A stretch of DNA of 64,000 bases from Pseudocercospora fijiensis CIRAD86 (GCF_000340215.1 NW_006921535.1:4767528-4831527), one strand, 5' to 3'. Positions 1-11,640 are shown, counted from the first letter of the stretch. The notes: generated by a model from the sequence alone, not told the origin. Numbers and translations: made by a program.

Positions 1-1080
1 AAGCACTATATACTAGGGCAGAGGAGGTGCTAAAGGCGGAAGATAGAAGAACCCCTAAGAGGGCATATAGGATAATAATCTTAGAACTCCTTAGAGGACT
101 AAAAGCAATCTATAGCTAGGCAAGCTACGTAATTACAAAGGTAGCTAATATAGTCGTAGCAAAGATTACGAAGAAACAATAGGAGACAAGCCTAAACTAC
201 CGTACCTAGGTAGTAGTAGCTAGTTAGGAGGCGCTAAAACCCCCGAGGACAGTAGTTAGAGTCTATATTACGGACCTATAGGAGCAAAAGGAAATCTAAG
301 GACTTATAGGAAAAGAGATTATAGAAAGAATTGTAGTTAAAGAGGTAATTAGGGCTAGGAACGAAGGTAAAGGGGTAATTAAGCTGTTTATAGCATAAGA
401 GTAGGACAAAAAGAAGCTAGAAACACAAAAAGAATAGACAACTAAGATAGGGAAAACAGTAAAGGTCTCCTAACAGCAATTCATAATTATAGCCTATAGC
501 ATAATAAGAAGCTTTAAGGAAGAATAGGATATTAAGAGCCTATAGAGACAAAACTAAGCTATATACCTAGGCCTAAAGATTACAAAAGTAGTATAGATTA
601 AAAGGAAAATCGAAGAGACTAAGAAGTAGTCTTCCCTAATTATCTAAGTAGGGAGTATAGAGCAAGCTAATATAGTGCTAGACTAGGGGCTGTTCTAGGA
701 CTTTAAAAGATTAGAAACAGAGATATATAGAAGCAACTATAGGATAATATAGTGCTTCAAATATCAATACTATAGACACTTAGCAGCTAAGTATATAAAG
801 ACAACCAATACCTGCTCCTATTATATAGGGGATTACTAGGTCAAAGAATATAAAGTATATAAGGGAGAAGCAAGATATGTATACTGCACTAAAAGACACC
901 CCTCTTAGGCGAAGGAATGCCCGGTAAGAATATAGGCAGCTAGGAAGGTAAAGGAAGCTAGAATCAATATACTAAAAAGATATATAACAAGCTAGGGCAG
1001 CTAGGTACAGAAGCAACCTAGCTAAGTACTACAAAAGAGGTCTAGACAAGATAATAGGTTTATATTTAGGGCCTTACTAG
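1..1080 (+). pseudogene. LINE A ORF1 (gag-like, tandem zinc knuckles), broken
   Basis: Remnant of the nucleic-acid-binding ORF1 protein that coats LINE RNA. Two adjacent CCHC-type knuckles can be followed at about 812-920. The first has its second Cys changed to Tyr and its His changed to Tyr, as expected from G-to-A and C-to-T transitions. The second keeps a readable CTKRH core followed by KEC. Many in-frame TAG and TAA codons sit where Gln or Trp is expected. The initiator lies outside the window; in the second copy it is the ATG at 50733. Confidence 0.7.
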
Positions 1081-1218
1081 TATAAGAGAGTTACTAGCAA
1101 CTAGGGAGACTAAGATACCTTAATATTGTAGGAAAGGAAGTAGGGTAGACAAAGCTTAGTCAAATATTAGTCTAAAGTAAGGGAAGACTAAAGGAAAACT
1201 TATAGAGAAATAATATAG

Positions 1219-4200
1219 ATAAAACCTAATAAACATTGCAACATTACTAAACATTATATAGTACAATATTAACAAGAGCAAAGATAAGGTATAGAGGAGC
1301 TTCCTTTAAGTACTAAACTTAAAAGAACATTATATTATTACAATCTAAGAGCCCTAGCTTAACCTATATATAAAGAGACTAGCAACAGTTAAAGACCTAA
1401 GATACTACCTAATTATCTATAACTAGGGAGCCCTAAGGACATGCATCTATATTAGTAAAGAGATAGATACAGAAACCTAGCAGGCTATACTATAGGAGGA
1501 TAGGGACCTAATATTAGTTTAAGTAGAGACATCCTAAGGCACACTCTAAGTCCACTATATATATAACCCACTACTAGACTTAAGAAGCAGTACCTAACTA
1601 AAAACCCTAGAAAGACTACCTAGAGTTATCTAGGGGAATACCTACTAAATCCTACTTAGGGATTTCAACCTCTACTACCCCCTCTAAGGCTTAGACTTTA
1701 CCCTAGCTTACTACTTCCTAGTAGGAAGACTAATTAACATATTAGAGAGGGAAGGAATGGAAATTGTTACCCTAAAGGGACTAATTACTTAGAAGGCAAG
1801 AGGAAGCAGTAGCATACTAGACCTATACTTTGCATTATATTAGATTAGGAACAGGATTATAAGATATAGGGTTAACTAGGAACTAGAAGAATTATTAGAC
1901 TACTTCCCGGTACAGATTAAGCTAAATGTCTAAGCTAATTAGGAAAGGGAACTAGAGGAGAAGCTTAACTAGAAAGGTACCTAATAGGGTAGGATTAGGG
2001 AGGAACTAGAAAGGGACCTAAAACTAGAGGAACTCTTAACAAAGCACCTACTAAGGCTAGAGGACATTAACAAGGTAGTAGAAGAACTAATAGGAATCCT
2101 AAAACAGGTAGCTAGAAAGTATACCCTAGTAAAGAAACATTTACTATACTAGCAACTATACTAGACTAGTAAGTGTATAAAGAAGGTCAAAATAGTAAGG
2201 AAGGCTAGGAGGCAGTAGACATAAACCTATACCTAGGAAGCATAGGACAACTATAACAAAGCCTACTAGGAAAAGAAGATCTAGATTAAGAAAGATAAGA
2301 TACAAGAATAGAGATCTATAATAGGAATAATTATAAAGAAACTAGAGGAGATATAGAGGATAGCTAAATAGGCAAGGAGACCTAAACAGGATAAGGATAT
2401 ACTACTACAATTCCCGGATATTATAGACTAATAAGGACAAATGCAGACTATAATAGAAGGGAAAGTAAGAGCCCTAAGCTAACACTTCTTCTATAGAAAG
2501 GTACAAGCAGACCTATTAGATATAAAGGAGAAAGAATAAGAGACTCTACTACTAGGTATACTAAGAGACACCTAGGTCAAACCCGAAACTATTAAAAGGA
2601 TCCTAAAGAAAATTCTAGGCAACAAGGCACTAGGAGAAGACAAGATCTATAACAAACTTCTAAAAGTATATAGGAAGGGGCTAGCCCTAGTACTAGCTAA
2701 TATCTTTTTACAAAGCCTAGTACTAGGACACTACCTAAGACTATTTAGGAAGTCCCTAATAGTAGTGCTAAGGAAGCCCTAGAAGGAAGACTATACACAG
2801 CTTAAGGCCTATAGACCAATAGCCCTACTTAACATAATAGGCAAGGTACTAGAAAAAATTGTCGCTAAAAGGCTAACAACCTTTGCCGAAGAAAGGAACA
2901 TCCTTCCTAAAGGCTAGATAGGAGGAAGAAAGAAGAGGTTAATACTAACAGCTATAGAACTAATTACAGAATAGATCAAACATATCTAGCACTATAGTTA
3001 AAACTAGGTAGCAACCCTCCTCTCCCTTAATATCTTAGGAGCCTTTAATAATGTCTCCTATAAAAGGCTCCTATATATACTTAAACAGAAAGCTATACTA
3101 AACTAGATAGTCTAATTTATCTAGTCCTTCCTACAGGAAAGATTAATACAGCTTATTCTAGGCAAATTCAAATTAGACCTAATACTAACTAAAAAGGGAA
3201 TCCCCTAAGGATTAATACTCTCCCTAATCCTCTTCCTTATCTTTATAGTAGACCTACTCCTACTCCTAGAATTAAAGAACATATTAGCATTAGGGTTTAT
3301 AGATAATACAAACATCCTAGCCTAGTCTAAGACAATAGAAACCAATTACAAGATCCTAGAAGAGAAGCACTAGGAGTATAAAAAATAGGTAAGGAGGTAT
3401 AGAGCAAAATTCGCCCTAGAAAAGTACTAGCTTATCTACTTTAGTAAGGCTAAATCAACCTATAATATAAAGCAATTAATTACTATCTAAGGCTTTGAAA
3501 CCCAACTATTAGCAGAGCTTAGGGTACTAGGGATCTAGCTAGATCTAAAACTGAATTAGGGATTATAAGTAAAGAAGGTAAAGTAGAGGGCAGATGCTAA
3601 TATGCAATCCATTAATAGGCTTATAGCCTCTATATAGGGGGCTATATTCGAGAAAGCCAAAGTTATATACAAAGCAATTGTTAAGCTAGCAATGCTATAT
3701 AGAGCATAGATATAGATGGCCTAGGAGAAAACACTAAGGAGGATTGAGTAACTAGTTAGTAGGTCCTAAACCTAAAGCCTAAAGAAAATCCTAGGAGTAT
3801 ATAAAACTATACTAATAAGGGTAGTAGAAATGGAATTAGGGATCCTACTAGTCAAATAATACTTTAAGGGACTAAGACACTAATATACAGCAAAGACAAT
3901 AGAATACCTAGCCTAACAGACTATCTAAAAGGCACTAGACAAGATAAAAGCCTAGTATATTAGGACTAGGAGGCGAGATAGACTATAAATAACTCCCTAG
4001 AAAGTCAAAGACCTAGAGCAATATAGAGTCTTAATAAGAGAAATGCTAGAGAAAGAGCTTTAGGGACCAAATATAAGGCTAAAAAAAGACAAGCTAAAGG
4101 GAGAGAAACAAAGCCTAGCAGAATCAATTACTAGATACCTATAGGAGTAGGAATAGAACAAAACACAAGTTAGACTAGGAACCCTAAAGGCACTAATTAA

Positions 4201-4780
4201 ATTTAGTCAATATAACTACTAGCTCTATAAGGACCTAAATAGGGCCGAGGCAAGCCTAGCTATCTAAATCAGATCTGAATACATTAGACTCAGATCTTAC
4301 CTATTTAGAAGAAACGTCCTAGGAATTGAAAGCAGAGCTTGCTAATATAGCTACCAATCTTAGAACCCTAAGTATATACTGCTAGTCTGCCCTTAATAGT
4401 TAGAAGGCAGAAGTAATTAGAGACTAAAAGCAATAGAAAGGGAATACGACAAACTAATCTAGAGCAAAGAAGACCTAAAGAGGATAGTAAAGTAGATTAT
4501 TAAATAGGGATTTCTATAACAATTCGCACTAGTAAAGGAAACTAAGGAGTAGATAAGAAGGAGGGAAGAAGAGGGGGAAAGAAGAGCAGGGCAGTAGGCA
4601 AGGTAGTTAGAGGGTAATAACTATAACACTAGTGTACCCTAAAGGAAGGAAAACAAGGAAACGAGGAAGATCAATACTTATAAATAGGACAGAAGGGAGG
4701 TTTTTACTAACTAAGTTAGTTTCCTACCTAAAACAATATATAGAAACAGACCTATATAGGCCGAAAGGCACTATAATAGG
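1219..4780 (+). pseudogene. LINE A ORF2 (endonuclease + reverse transcriptase), broken
   Basis: Remnant of the ORF2 polyprotein that nicks target DNA and copies the element RNA. The N-terminal part (about 1219-1850) reads as an exonuclease-endonuclease-phosphatase fold, with a DFNLYYPL motif near 1668 corresponding to the usual GDFN-H-P-W. The reverse transcriptase spans about 2720-3450, with an LNILGAFNNVSY palm segment and the catalytic motif at 3296-3307 reading FIDN rather than FxDD. Asp to Asn is one G-to-A change. The C-terminal Cys/His region typical of Tad-clade proteins lies near 4340-4400. Stops throughout are TAA or TAG. Confidence 0.8.
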
Positions 4781-4786
4781 CAAATG

Positions 4787-4817
4787 AAATATCTATCTAT
4801 CTATCTATCTATCTATA
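4787..4817 (+). repeat. (ATCT)n microsatellite, LINE A 3' tail
   Basis: About seven ATCT units end LINE A copy 1. Copy 2 has about three units at the same place (55584-55597), so the tetranucleotide belongs to the element's 3' end and replaces a poly-A tail. The differing unit number suggests slippage or variation at reverse transcription. Confidence 0.85.
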
Positions 4818-4859
4818 TCGCCGGTATAACTATAGCTTCTGTAAGCGCGTAGGTCTTTA

Positions 4860-7800
4860 ACTAGTAAACAAAGAAGAAGGATTTATTCGTATTCGCTATA
4901 TCGCTACGGGATATAGAAAAAGAAATAGCTAAGAAGAAGTATATTAATTCTACCGACAAAGTCCCTTAGTACTACTACGGTAGATTAATATTATTCTCGT
5001 AGGAAGATACGAAGAAGCTATCGCTATATCGACCTAGGTAAAACTACCGTATCGATATTATTAAAGGTAAGGAAACGACGTATAGCCTACTCTACGGTAT
5101 ATTATACGAGGAATTAGAAGTCCTATATAACTATTTAAAGGACAACCTCGATAAGGGGTTTATTCAAGTATTAACCTTATAGTACTCTTCGCTAGTACTA
5201 TTCGTTAAGAAACCTAGTAGAGGTTTATAGTTCTACGTAGACTATCGTAAGCTAAACGAGATTACAGTAAAGAATAGATACCCTATTCCTCTTATTTAGG
5301 AGATACTCGATCGATTAAGTAAAGTAGTAGTATATACTAAACTTAATATTATCTCGGCCTTTAATTAACTTTATATCGAACTAGGTTACGAGTAGAAAAT
5401 AGCCTTCTATACCCGTTATAGTCTCTTTAAATATAAGGTTATACTCTTCGGGCTCTATAACGTACTATTAATCTTTTAGTAATATATTAATAACACTCTC
5501 CGACTTTTCTTCGATATATTCTATACTACGTATTTAGATAATATACTTGTCTACTCTAATTCGATCGAAGAATATCGCTATTACGTTTACTAAGTAATAG
5601 ACGCACTCCTTAAAGCTAGCCTACGAGCTAATATATTAAAGTTAGAGTTCGAGGTAATAATAGTTAAGTACCTAGGTCTCGTTATTAGTACTAATAGTAT
5701 TTATATAGACGATAGGAAGATCGAAGCCGTATATAACTAGCCTATTCCTACTAATATTAAAGATATATAGTCCTTCCTTAGCTTCGTAAACTTCTATCGA
5801 CGCTTTATTTATAACTTCGTATATATCGTTAAACCTATAGTCCTACTAACGTATAAAGATACGCCCTTTATATAGATAGTAGCCTACTAAGACTCCTTTA
5901 AACGACTTAAAGCTACGTTTATCTCTATACTAGTATTAGCGTATTATAATCTAGACCTATTTATAATAATTAAAACCGATACTTCCGATTATATTACTAT
6001 TAGTATTATATCTTAACTATATACTAACGGCGTATAGAAACCTATTACTTACTTCTCGAAGAAGATAATACCCGCTAAATATAACTATAAGATCTACGAT
6101 AAGGAGCTTCTCGCTATTATTAAAGCCTTTAAATTAGAGAGATCCGAATTAGAAGGTTACTAATCTAACGAAGAGCCTATCCGAGTTATTACCGATTACT
6201 ATAATCTATAGTTCTATATATCTACTAAGTAGCTTAACCGCCGCTAAGCTCGCTAGAGTAAATTCCTTAGTAGGTTTAACTTCGAGATTATATACTATCC
6301 TAGTAGATAGAGGGCTAAGCTAGACTCGCTTATATATTACTCCGCTAATCTACTTTTATTAGCCGAAGACCTACGTATTAGATATAACTATTAGCTTATA
6401 TTAAAGCTATATAACCTAGCCGTAGACCTCCGATCCGCTATATATAAGATCTTCTCCTTAGGGTTAGAGTTAGGGTTAGGGTTAGGGTTAGGGTTGCGTA
6501 ACCCTAAGGTAAATAATTGCAATTCTCGAAGAAACGGACAATTTTACGACTTTTACGCTTTTTACGATAATAATCCTTAGGGTTAGGGTTAGGGTAAGGG
6601 TTACGATAAACCTTAATTCGCGAAAGCCCGTATTAATACTACGAGTAATAGTATAGTTATATTTACGATAGAGGCTCTCGGCGCCGAGACCTTTATTAAC
6701 GCCGAGAATATTACTAAGCGAATTCGAGATACCTCGATTAAGGATACTCTCTTCTAGTAAGTAAAAGGATACCTTCGTAATAGAGTAGACCCTTTTAATA
6801 ATCTCCTATTATTTCCCTTAGACTATAAGATTAAAAATAATAACCTCCTATTCTACTATAACTACCTTTATATACTAGAAGCTAAGGAAATAAACAAGTC
6901 GCTCCGTACTAATATTATCTATATATACTACGACTATTCTACCGCTAGCTACTCTAGTACTATAAAGATATTCTACTTCGTTAGCTATAGCTACTACTAG
7001 CTATAAATACGCGAGAACGTCGAGCGATATATCGGTACCTACTATATCTACCTCTAGACTAAATCTTTAAGATAAGCTAAACGAGGACTTCTTCGGCCTC
7101 TATTTATACCGACTACTTAATAGAAAAGCGTAATAATAGACTTTATTACTAGTCTTCCTAATAGCTCTAGTTATAACTCGATCCTTATTATTATTAACCG
7201 ACTAACTAAGATATAGTACCTTATTCTATTCGTATATAAAGAAGGATACTCGAATACTTAAGTAGTCGTAGATACCTATCTTATCTATATTTAGAAGCGT
7301 TATAGTCTTCCGGACGCTATTACCTCTAACCGCGGTATATAGTTTATCTCTAAATTCTAGAACTACTTATATAAGCGTCTACGTATTAAGCGTAACCTAT
7401 CGACTATTCGGTACCTATAAACTAATAGATAAACTAAACGTTTAAATAAAGTTATTAAAAGATACCTCTAATTATATATAAACTATAAGTAAGATAACTA
7501 GAGCCTCTAGCTCCCCGTCGCCGAGTTTATAATAAATAACGTACTCTCCGAAACTACCGGATTATTACCGTTCTAAGCTAGCTACGGTTATAATCCTCGT
7601 CTTAGAAGTAAACCTTTAACCCTACTAGAGGAAGATCTACTATTAGATAATAATACTTAAGCCTAGATCGATTACCTATAAAGCCTCGAGATATATCTTA
7701 TTAAATAGATATAGTATTAGTAATCTCGTATAAAAGACTTAGCTAACTAATACTACCGACCTGCTTCTACTTATTAGTAATAAAGTCTTCCTATTACTTA

Positions 7801-8300
7801 AAGATATAAGTACGGATCGACCTAACGTTAAACTCGACGTTAAGAACTTAGGGCTATATAAGATTAGTAAGGTAATATCGCCCTATATATATTAACTAAA
7901 GCTACCTAACTCGATACGTATTTACGACGTCTTTTATACTTCGTTACTTATACTAGTACCTAAGATAGGTATATCTAGTTAATAATATAAGCCGCTACCG
8001 CCGCTAGTTATCGACGGTAATAAAGAGTAGGAGGTAGAAAGAATACTAGATATAAAAGGCAAAGGAGATAATACGTAGTATAAAGTAAAGTAGATTAGAT
8101 ATAATAAACCGATATAGGAAGCCGCCGAGAACGTAGCTAATACGTAGGAAGTAGTAAAGGACTATTGTAAGCGCTACCTATATAAGCCGTAACTACGTAT
8201 TATTAACTTAGCAATATTAATACGACCGAGCGTACTATTATTAGTCGCTATAATCGTAATACTATATATATAACGAGTAGATAAAGCGCTATAGACGTTA
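4860..8300 (+). pseudogene. Gypsy A pol (RT, RNase H, integrase, chromodomain), broken
   Basis: RT spans about 5080-5720: the KGFIQ, FYVDYRKLNE and LPFGL-like landmarks are readable, and the active site reads YLDNILVYS where YxDD is expected. RNase H follows at about 5860-6330 ([19 protein letters not shown]). The integrase core lies around 7130-7570, with the second catalytic Asp region reading SNRGI instead of SDRG. A chromodomain begins near 8024 (EVERILDIKGKG, then KYKVK-type residues), placing it among chromoviruses, whose integrases read heterochromatin marks. Gln and Trp codons are repeatedly TAA or TAG. Confidence 0.8.
6458..6602 (+). repeat. Interstitial telomere-type TTAGGG repeats inside Gypsy A
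   Basis: Array 1 (6458-6495) holds about six TTAGGG units, one of them TTAGAG. A short inverted ACCCTAAGG follows at 6501-6509, then about 65 bp of unrelated sequence, then array 2 (6577-6602) with three or four units, the last degenerate. TTAGGG is the usual telomere repeat of filamentous fungi. The block sits between the RNase H and integrase coding parts of Gypsy A. The equivalent region of Gypsy E has no such repeat. Confidence 0.9.
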
Positions 8301-8320
8301 CCTACGAAGGGGGGAAGTAC

Positions 8321-8640
8321 TATTGCAATCTTAGCGACTTGTGTATACAATTCGAGATTACGTAACCTTAAGTTACGTAACTTAATACCTAAGGCATTCG
8401 CCGAGCGGATAAAAGCCTCTTCTACTAGAGAGCCTCTCTCTCTTCCTTCTTTAACTCGTTATTAATTTAGATAGCCTCTTAATTAATATCTTAATATACT
8501 CGTATACTAGACTATTTCGACTATCGTCTCGTTATTACCCTTCCTAGTATAGCGCCTAGTATATATATAATACCGGTCGGTATATTTTAAAGTTTCGTAT
8601 AGTAAGGTAAGGACTTAGGAGTAGTAGATATATACTAGTA
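8321..8640 (+). repeat. 3' LTR of Gypsy A (end uncertain)
   Basis: Begins directly after the polypurine tract. It shares an internal stretch with the Gypsy E LTR (ACGTAA, then CCTAAGGCAT against GCCTTAGGCAT), so the two families are related. No partner LTR lies in the window, so the end cannot be fixed by pairing. Confidence 0.5.
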
Positions 8641-8829
8641 GCTATAGGGAAACACCCTTTCTTTTATAGTATTATATCGTTAGGAATAGCTAGGTAGTAA
8701 ATAGCTAGCTACCTTTTTTTTGTTTCCTAGCTACCTAACTACTAGATTTTTTTTCCTAGCTACCCTAGCTAGCCTAACTACTAGAATTTCTTTCCTAGCT
8801 ACCCTAACTACCTAAATTTAGCCTTCTAT
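8641..8829. repeat. Short tandem repeat, TTTCCTAGCTACC-type units
   Basis: Three imperfect units starting with TTTCCTAGCTACC lie at about 8723-8746, 8752-8786 and 8790-8817. They differ by insertion of CTAGCTAGC and by the length of a T run. No coding content is visible. The tract separates the Gypsy A LTR from the unrecognised reading frame to its right. Confidence 0.6.
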
Positions 8830-9110
8830 ACGGCGGCTCTCTCCTACTAACGGAACTAAGCTACTATACCTAACGAATCTAAGCTCGTTTTTAGTCTTAA
8901 TCTATCCTCTTTCGATATAAGATACTCGATAAGCAAATGCTTAGGCCGAGTCTAACTACGAAACCTAAGACTAACTAATAGCTCTATTAACTAATCCTAG
9001 TCCTCGAACTCCTTCCGCTTCTTAGTAAAGACTTTAAAGAGCGCTCGAGCTTCGTCGGGTACCTACGGAGTAGTCGAGATAAAGCCGTATCGCTAAAATA
9101 GATAATCCTT

Positions 9111-10099
9111 CGCGTTACGAAAACTTCTTTTCCGATCGCGACGATCCTATCGATCCTAGCGATCGCGAGCGATCGCGAGCGATCCCGAGCGATCCCGAGC
9201 GATCCCGAGCGATCCTAAGCTATCCTAGAACGATAAATAGGTAACTTATAAAAGTTAGACTTTTGCCTAATACTACACCAAAAATAGAACATTTTTGTCA
9301 TATATTACTAAGCCGTAAACCTTCTAGATAAAAAGATATAAAAGAAAGAAAATCGCTTTTCTAGACATTTTGCTTCTAATTTATCTTTTTTTCTAGTAGG
9401 TTTATAGCTTAGTAATATAGTAAAAAGGTACTCTATTTTTAGTATATTATTATAAAAAAATATAAAATTTATAGTTTTTCTACGAAACTAAAGCTAGGGA
9501 ATAGAAATAAGCAATATAGTATTTTGGCTTTTCTAAGTTATACTTTACTATTTTTAGAAATTTAAAAAATAGAACTTAAAGTTCTACCTACTAATAAGAG
9601 TATTATAAATTTTGAAGTCTTAATACCTAGTAATTATCCTAGAATCTAGAAAAGAATCTCGAGTGTTTCGAGTGTACTTTTTTTCAAAGTTCTGCTTATT
9701 AAGCGTCGGCTTTTGAAAGAAACCTTAACGAAATATCGGCTGCATTTAACGAAACCTCAACGAAAAAAATTTATTTATAAAAAAAACCTGCGAAACCGCT
9801 AAATTTGACCTATATTAGTGCGCAATACCCCGAAATACCTCCTCGTAGTAGTAGTATACGGAGTAGTAGCAGTCGGGCTCTAACTTGCCCCGCGTCCTTT
9901 ACGTTCCTAGGCCTCGAATTTCGGTCCCGAAATTTCGATCGCGAGGATCCTATCGATAGGATCGCGGCCCCGCGATCCCGAGCGATCCTATCCGATAAGA
10001 TCTTTAACGTACGATCCCGAGGATCCTAAGGATCCTAAGGATCCTAAGCGATCCTATCGATAGGATCGTCGCGATCGGAAAAAAAGTTTTCGTAACGCG
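9111..10099. mobile_element. Foldback (TIR) element, 989 bp, with GATC-decamer subterminal repeats
   Basis: The two ends are inverted copies of each other for about 45 bp with one mismatch, starting CGCGTTACGAAAACTT. Inside each end lie tandem decamers of the GATCCCGAGC / GATCGCGAGC / GATCCTAAGC type (about 9153-9230 and 9940-10060). The interior is very AT-rich and has no coding capacity for a transposase. No clear target duplication is visible. A small plus-strand open frame at 9805-10029 lies across the decamers and is not a gene. Confidence 0.75.
9271..9444. mobile_element. Hairpin MITE-like palindrome inside the foldback element
   Basis: Arms of about 65 bp (9271-9337 and about 9379-9444) are imperfect inverted copies. 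The outer ends both begin TACTA followed by AAAATAGA, and both arms contain ATATTACTAAG. The structure resembles a Tc1/mariner-type miniature element with a possible TA duplication. It could instead be part of the foldback element's own interior. Confidence 0.55.
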
Positions 10100-11200
10100 G
10101 AGGCTTATAGAGAGATTTAGAGAATTCTAACGCTAACCTATCCTACTAGTAGCTTAGATTCCGGATATAAGCCCTCTCTACTTTAGTAAAGATTTTATAT
10201 AGTAGTAGTACTCTACCCTCGAGAAACGCTTTTTAATTAACTATTAGTATCTACCGGCTACGAACGCCGGCTATATATACCGAGTATAGAATAATTACCT
10301 ATATCCCTTCCTTCCTTAGTAACACTTCTACCGTCCCTAGATACCTAGCCCTAATCGCATTAATCGTAAGCTACTTTGGCTTTATAGACGTAAAGGCTTC
10401 GCTCTAATACTAATAAAGAAACTTCTACTCTATATCGAGGATATAAAGACGACTAGTCTCGATTCTAATCCTTACTAGCTTTTTATAGTAGCTTTAACTA
10501 TAAATTTCTAGATTAATAGGACTTATACCTTAGCCTTTTACTAGTATCTCGTCTCTTTAACTATACTCGATCTACTCCTAGCGCTTATCGTCTATAGCGT
10601 TAGGCCCTAAGACTATACCTATTACTAGATCGATATAGGGTATCTCCTCGCTTTTTTTAGTTCCTTTATTCGTAGTATTAAGCTCCGTCGCGGTATTCTA
10701 AACTCTAGTATTATTGTTCTCGGCTATCTAAATATCTCCGTTACTATCGGTCGTATCGATAGAGATAGCGGCTATAGGTCTAAATACTATTAGTTAACGT
10801 ATTAAAGAAAAATATACCGGCTATAGCTACCGGCTATAGCTACTAGCTACGGCCGCTAGCTAGATTAACTTACGCTACTAGAACTTTACGCTCGAAAACT
10901 AGCCGCAATTCTTTCCTCCTCTTAGCCTTCTCTTAGGTTGTCTTCTTATTCTAACCTTTACTTTTTTCTATAGGCGCTAGCTATCGATAGAATGCCTTAT
11001 TCCGCGCCTTTCTTCTCTTATCTTTAGCTCTTTTATCCTTATCTATCTTCTCCTTTCTCTCGCGGTCTCGTACGGATTCTTCTTTATAGAGTACTCCTCT
11101 TTAGTCTTACGCTTTTTAGTTAGACGCTTAGGCAAAATAAACTCGTAGTCTTTAGTTCTATCTTCTATTTAGCGCGTAGCGCGCTTCTCTCTTGCTATTA

Positions 11201-11340
11201 TAAGGAAAAGGGGTAGGGGCGTAGCGTATAGTAGTTATTATCGGTATAGGTATAGAGGAAGAAGTTAAAAGTATAAGAATATCGCGAAGCCTAAATTGTT
11301 ACCGCCTACGTAACGTTATATAGGTAAGCTTTCGCAACTA
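11201..11340. other. Intergenic stretch, nothing recognised
   Basis: AT-rich sequence between the unrecognised minus-strand frame and the minisatellite. I see no gene or repeat in it. Confidence 0.4.
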
Positions 11341-11440
11341 TAGTAACTACGCCCCGGTAATAGTAACTATGCCCTAGTAACGGCAACTACGCCCTAGTAA
11401 TAGTAACTACGCCCTAGTAACGGCAATAGAGTATAGTAAA
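11341..11440. repeat. 20-bp minisatellite
   Basis: Four or more contiguous 20-bp units of the form TAGTAACTACGCCCTAGTAA, alternating with a CGGCAACTACGCCC version. Units start at 11341, 11361, 11381 and 11401. Differences between units are mostly transitions. Confidence 0.85.
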
Positions 11441-11640
11441 TATAACCTAGTAACTATTATAGCCGGTAATCGTAGCTAGTAGTATAATAAAAGTGTCCTT
11501 ATAGTAAAACTACGTCCTAGTAACGGTAACTACGCCCTAGCAATAGTAAAAGAGCGTAGTAAATGTAATAGAGTTACTATTATAGCCGGCAATCGTAGCT
11601 AGTAGTCGAAGAAGAGTATCCTTATAGTAAAACTAATATA
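11441..11640. repeat. Longer duplicated unit of about 124 bp
   Basis: The block starting TATAGCCGG-AATCGTAGCTAG at about 11458 recurs at about 11582. Each ends with CCTTATAGTAAAACTA. Between the two the 20-bp minisatellite motif reappears once or twice, so this is a higher-order repeat built on the minisatellite. Confidence 0.65.

Larger units (their letters stand above)
1..4817 (+). mobile_element. LINE A copy 1, Tad1-like non-LTR retrotransposon, RIP-mutated
   Basis: Degenerate non-LTR retrotransposon with two coding regions in order: a zinc-knuckle ORF1, then an ORF2 with an apurinic-type endonuclease and a reverse transcriptase. It ends in an (ATCT)n tail at about 4789-4817 instead of poly-A. 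The sequence is collinear with 50794-55586 at a constant offset of 50793. From that copy, the true 5' end should lie about 84 bp before this window. TAA and TAG stops interrupt both ORFs, so the copy cannot be active. The clade name rests on domain order only. Confidence 0.88.
4818..8640 (+). mobile_element. Gypsy A, 5'-incomplete chromodomain LTR retrotransposon
   Basis: Plus-strand Ty3/Gypsy remnant with protease/RT, RNase H, integrase and chromodomain in that order. A polypurine tract at about 8307-8316 (run of six G) is followed by a 3' LTR starting near 8321 with TATTGCAATC, probably TG changed to TA. No 5' LTR or gag is present. Because LINE A copy 1 abuts it, the 5' part probably lies upstream of the window on the far side of the LINE (inference). 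The LTR end is not determined; about 8640 is a guess. Confidence 0.75.
8830..11200 (-). pseudogene. Unrecognised RIP-mutated reading frame, split by a foldback element
   Basis: Two minus-strand segments, 11200 to about 10100 and 9110 to 8830, read in one direction with only TAA and TAG interruptions at likely Gln or Trp positions. They appear to be one protein interrupted by the element at 9111-10099. The N-terminal part is rich in Lys and Arg (LPKRLTKKRKTKEEYS near 11120), suggesting a nuclear or nucleic-acid-binding protein. The middle reads EGI-VIILYSVYIAGVRSR (near 10290), and the part beyond the insertion includes PDEARALFKVFTKKRKEFED (near 9030). I do not recognise the family. It could be an accessory or transposase gene of an unidentified element. 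Confidence 0.45.

Noticed and set aside
9805..10029. 74-codon open frame
   Set aside because: It runs through the GATC decamers of the foldback element and is low-complexity (Ser/Arg), with no protein features.
11341..11440. Possible CRISPR array
   Set aside because: Units are contiguous with no unique spacers, and the genome is eukaryotic.
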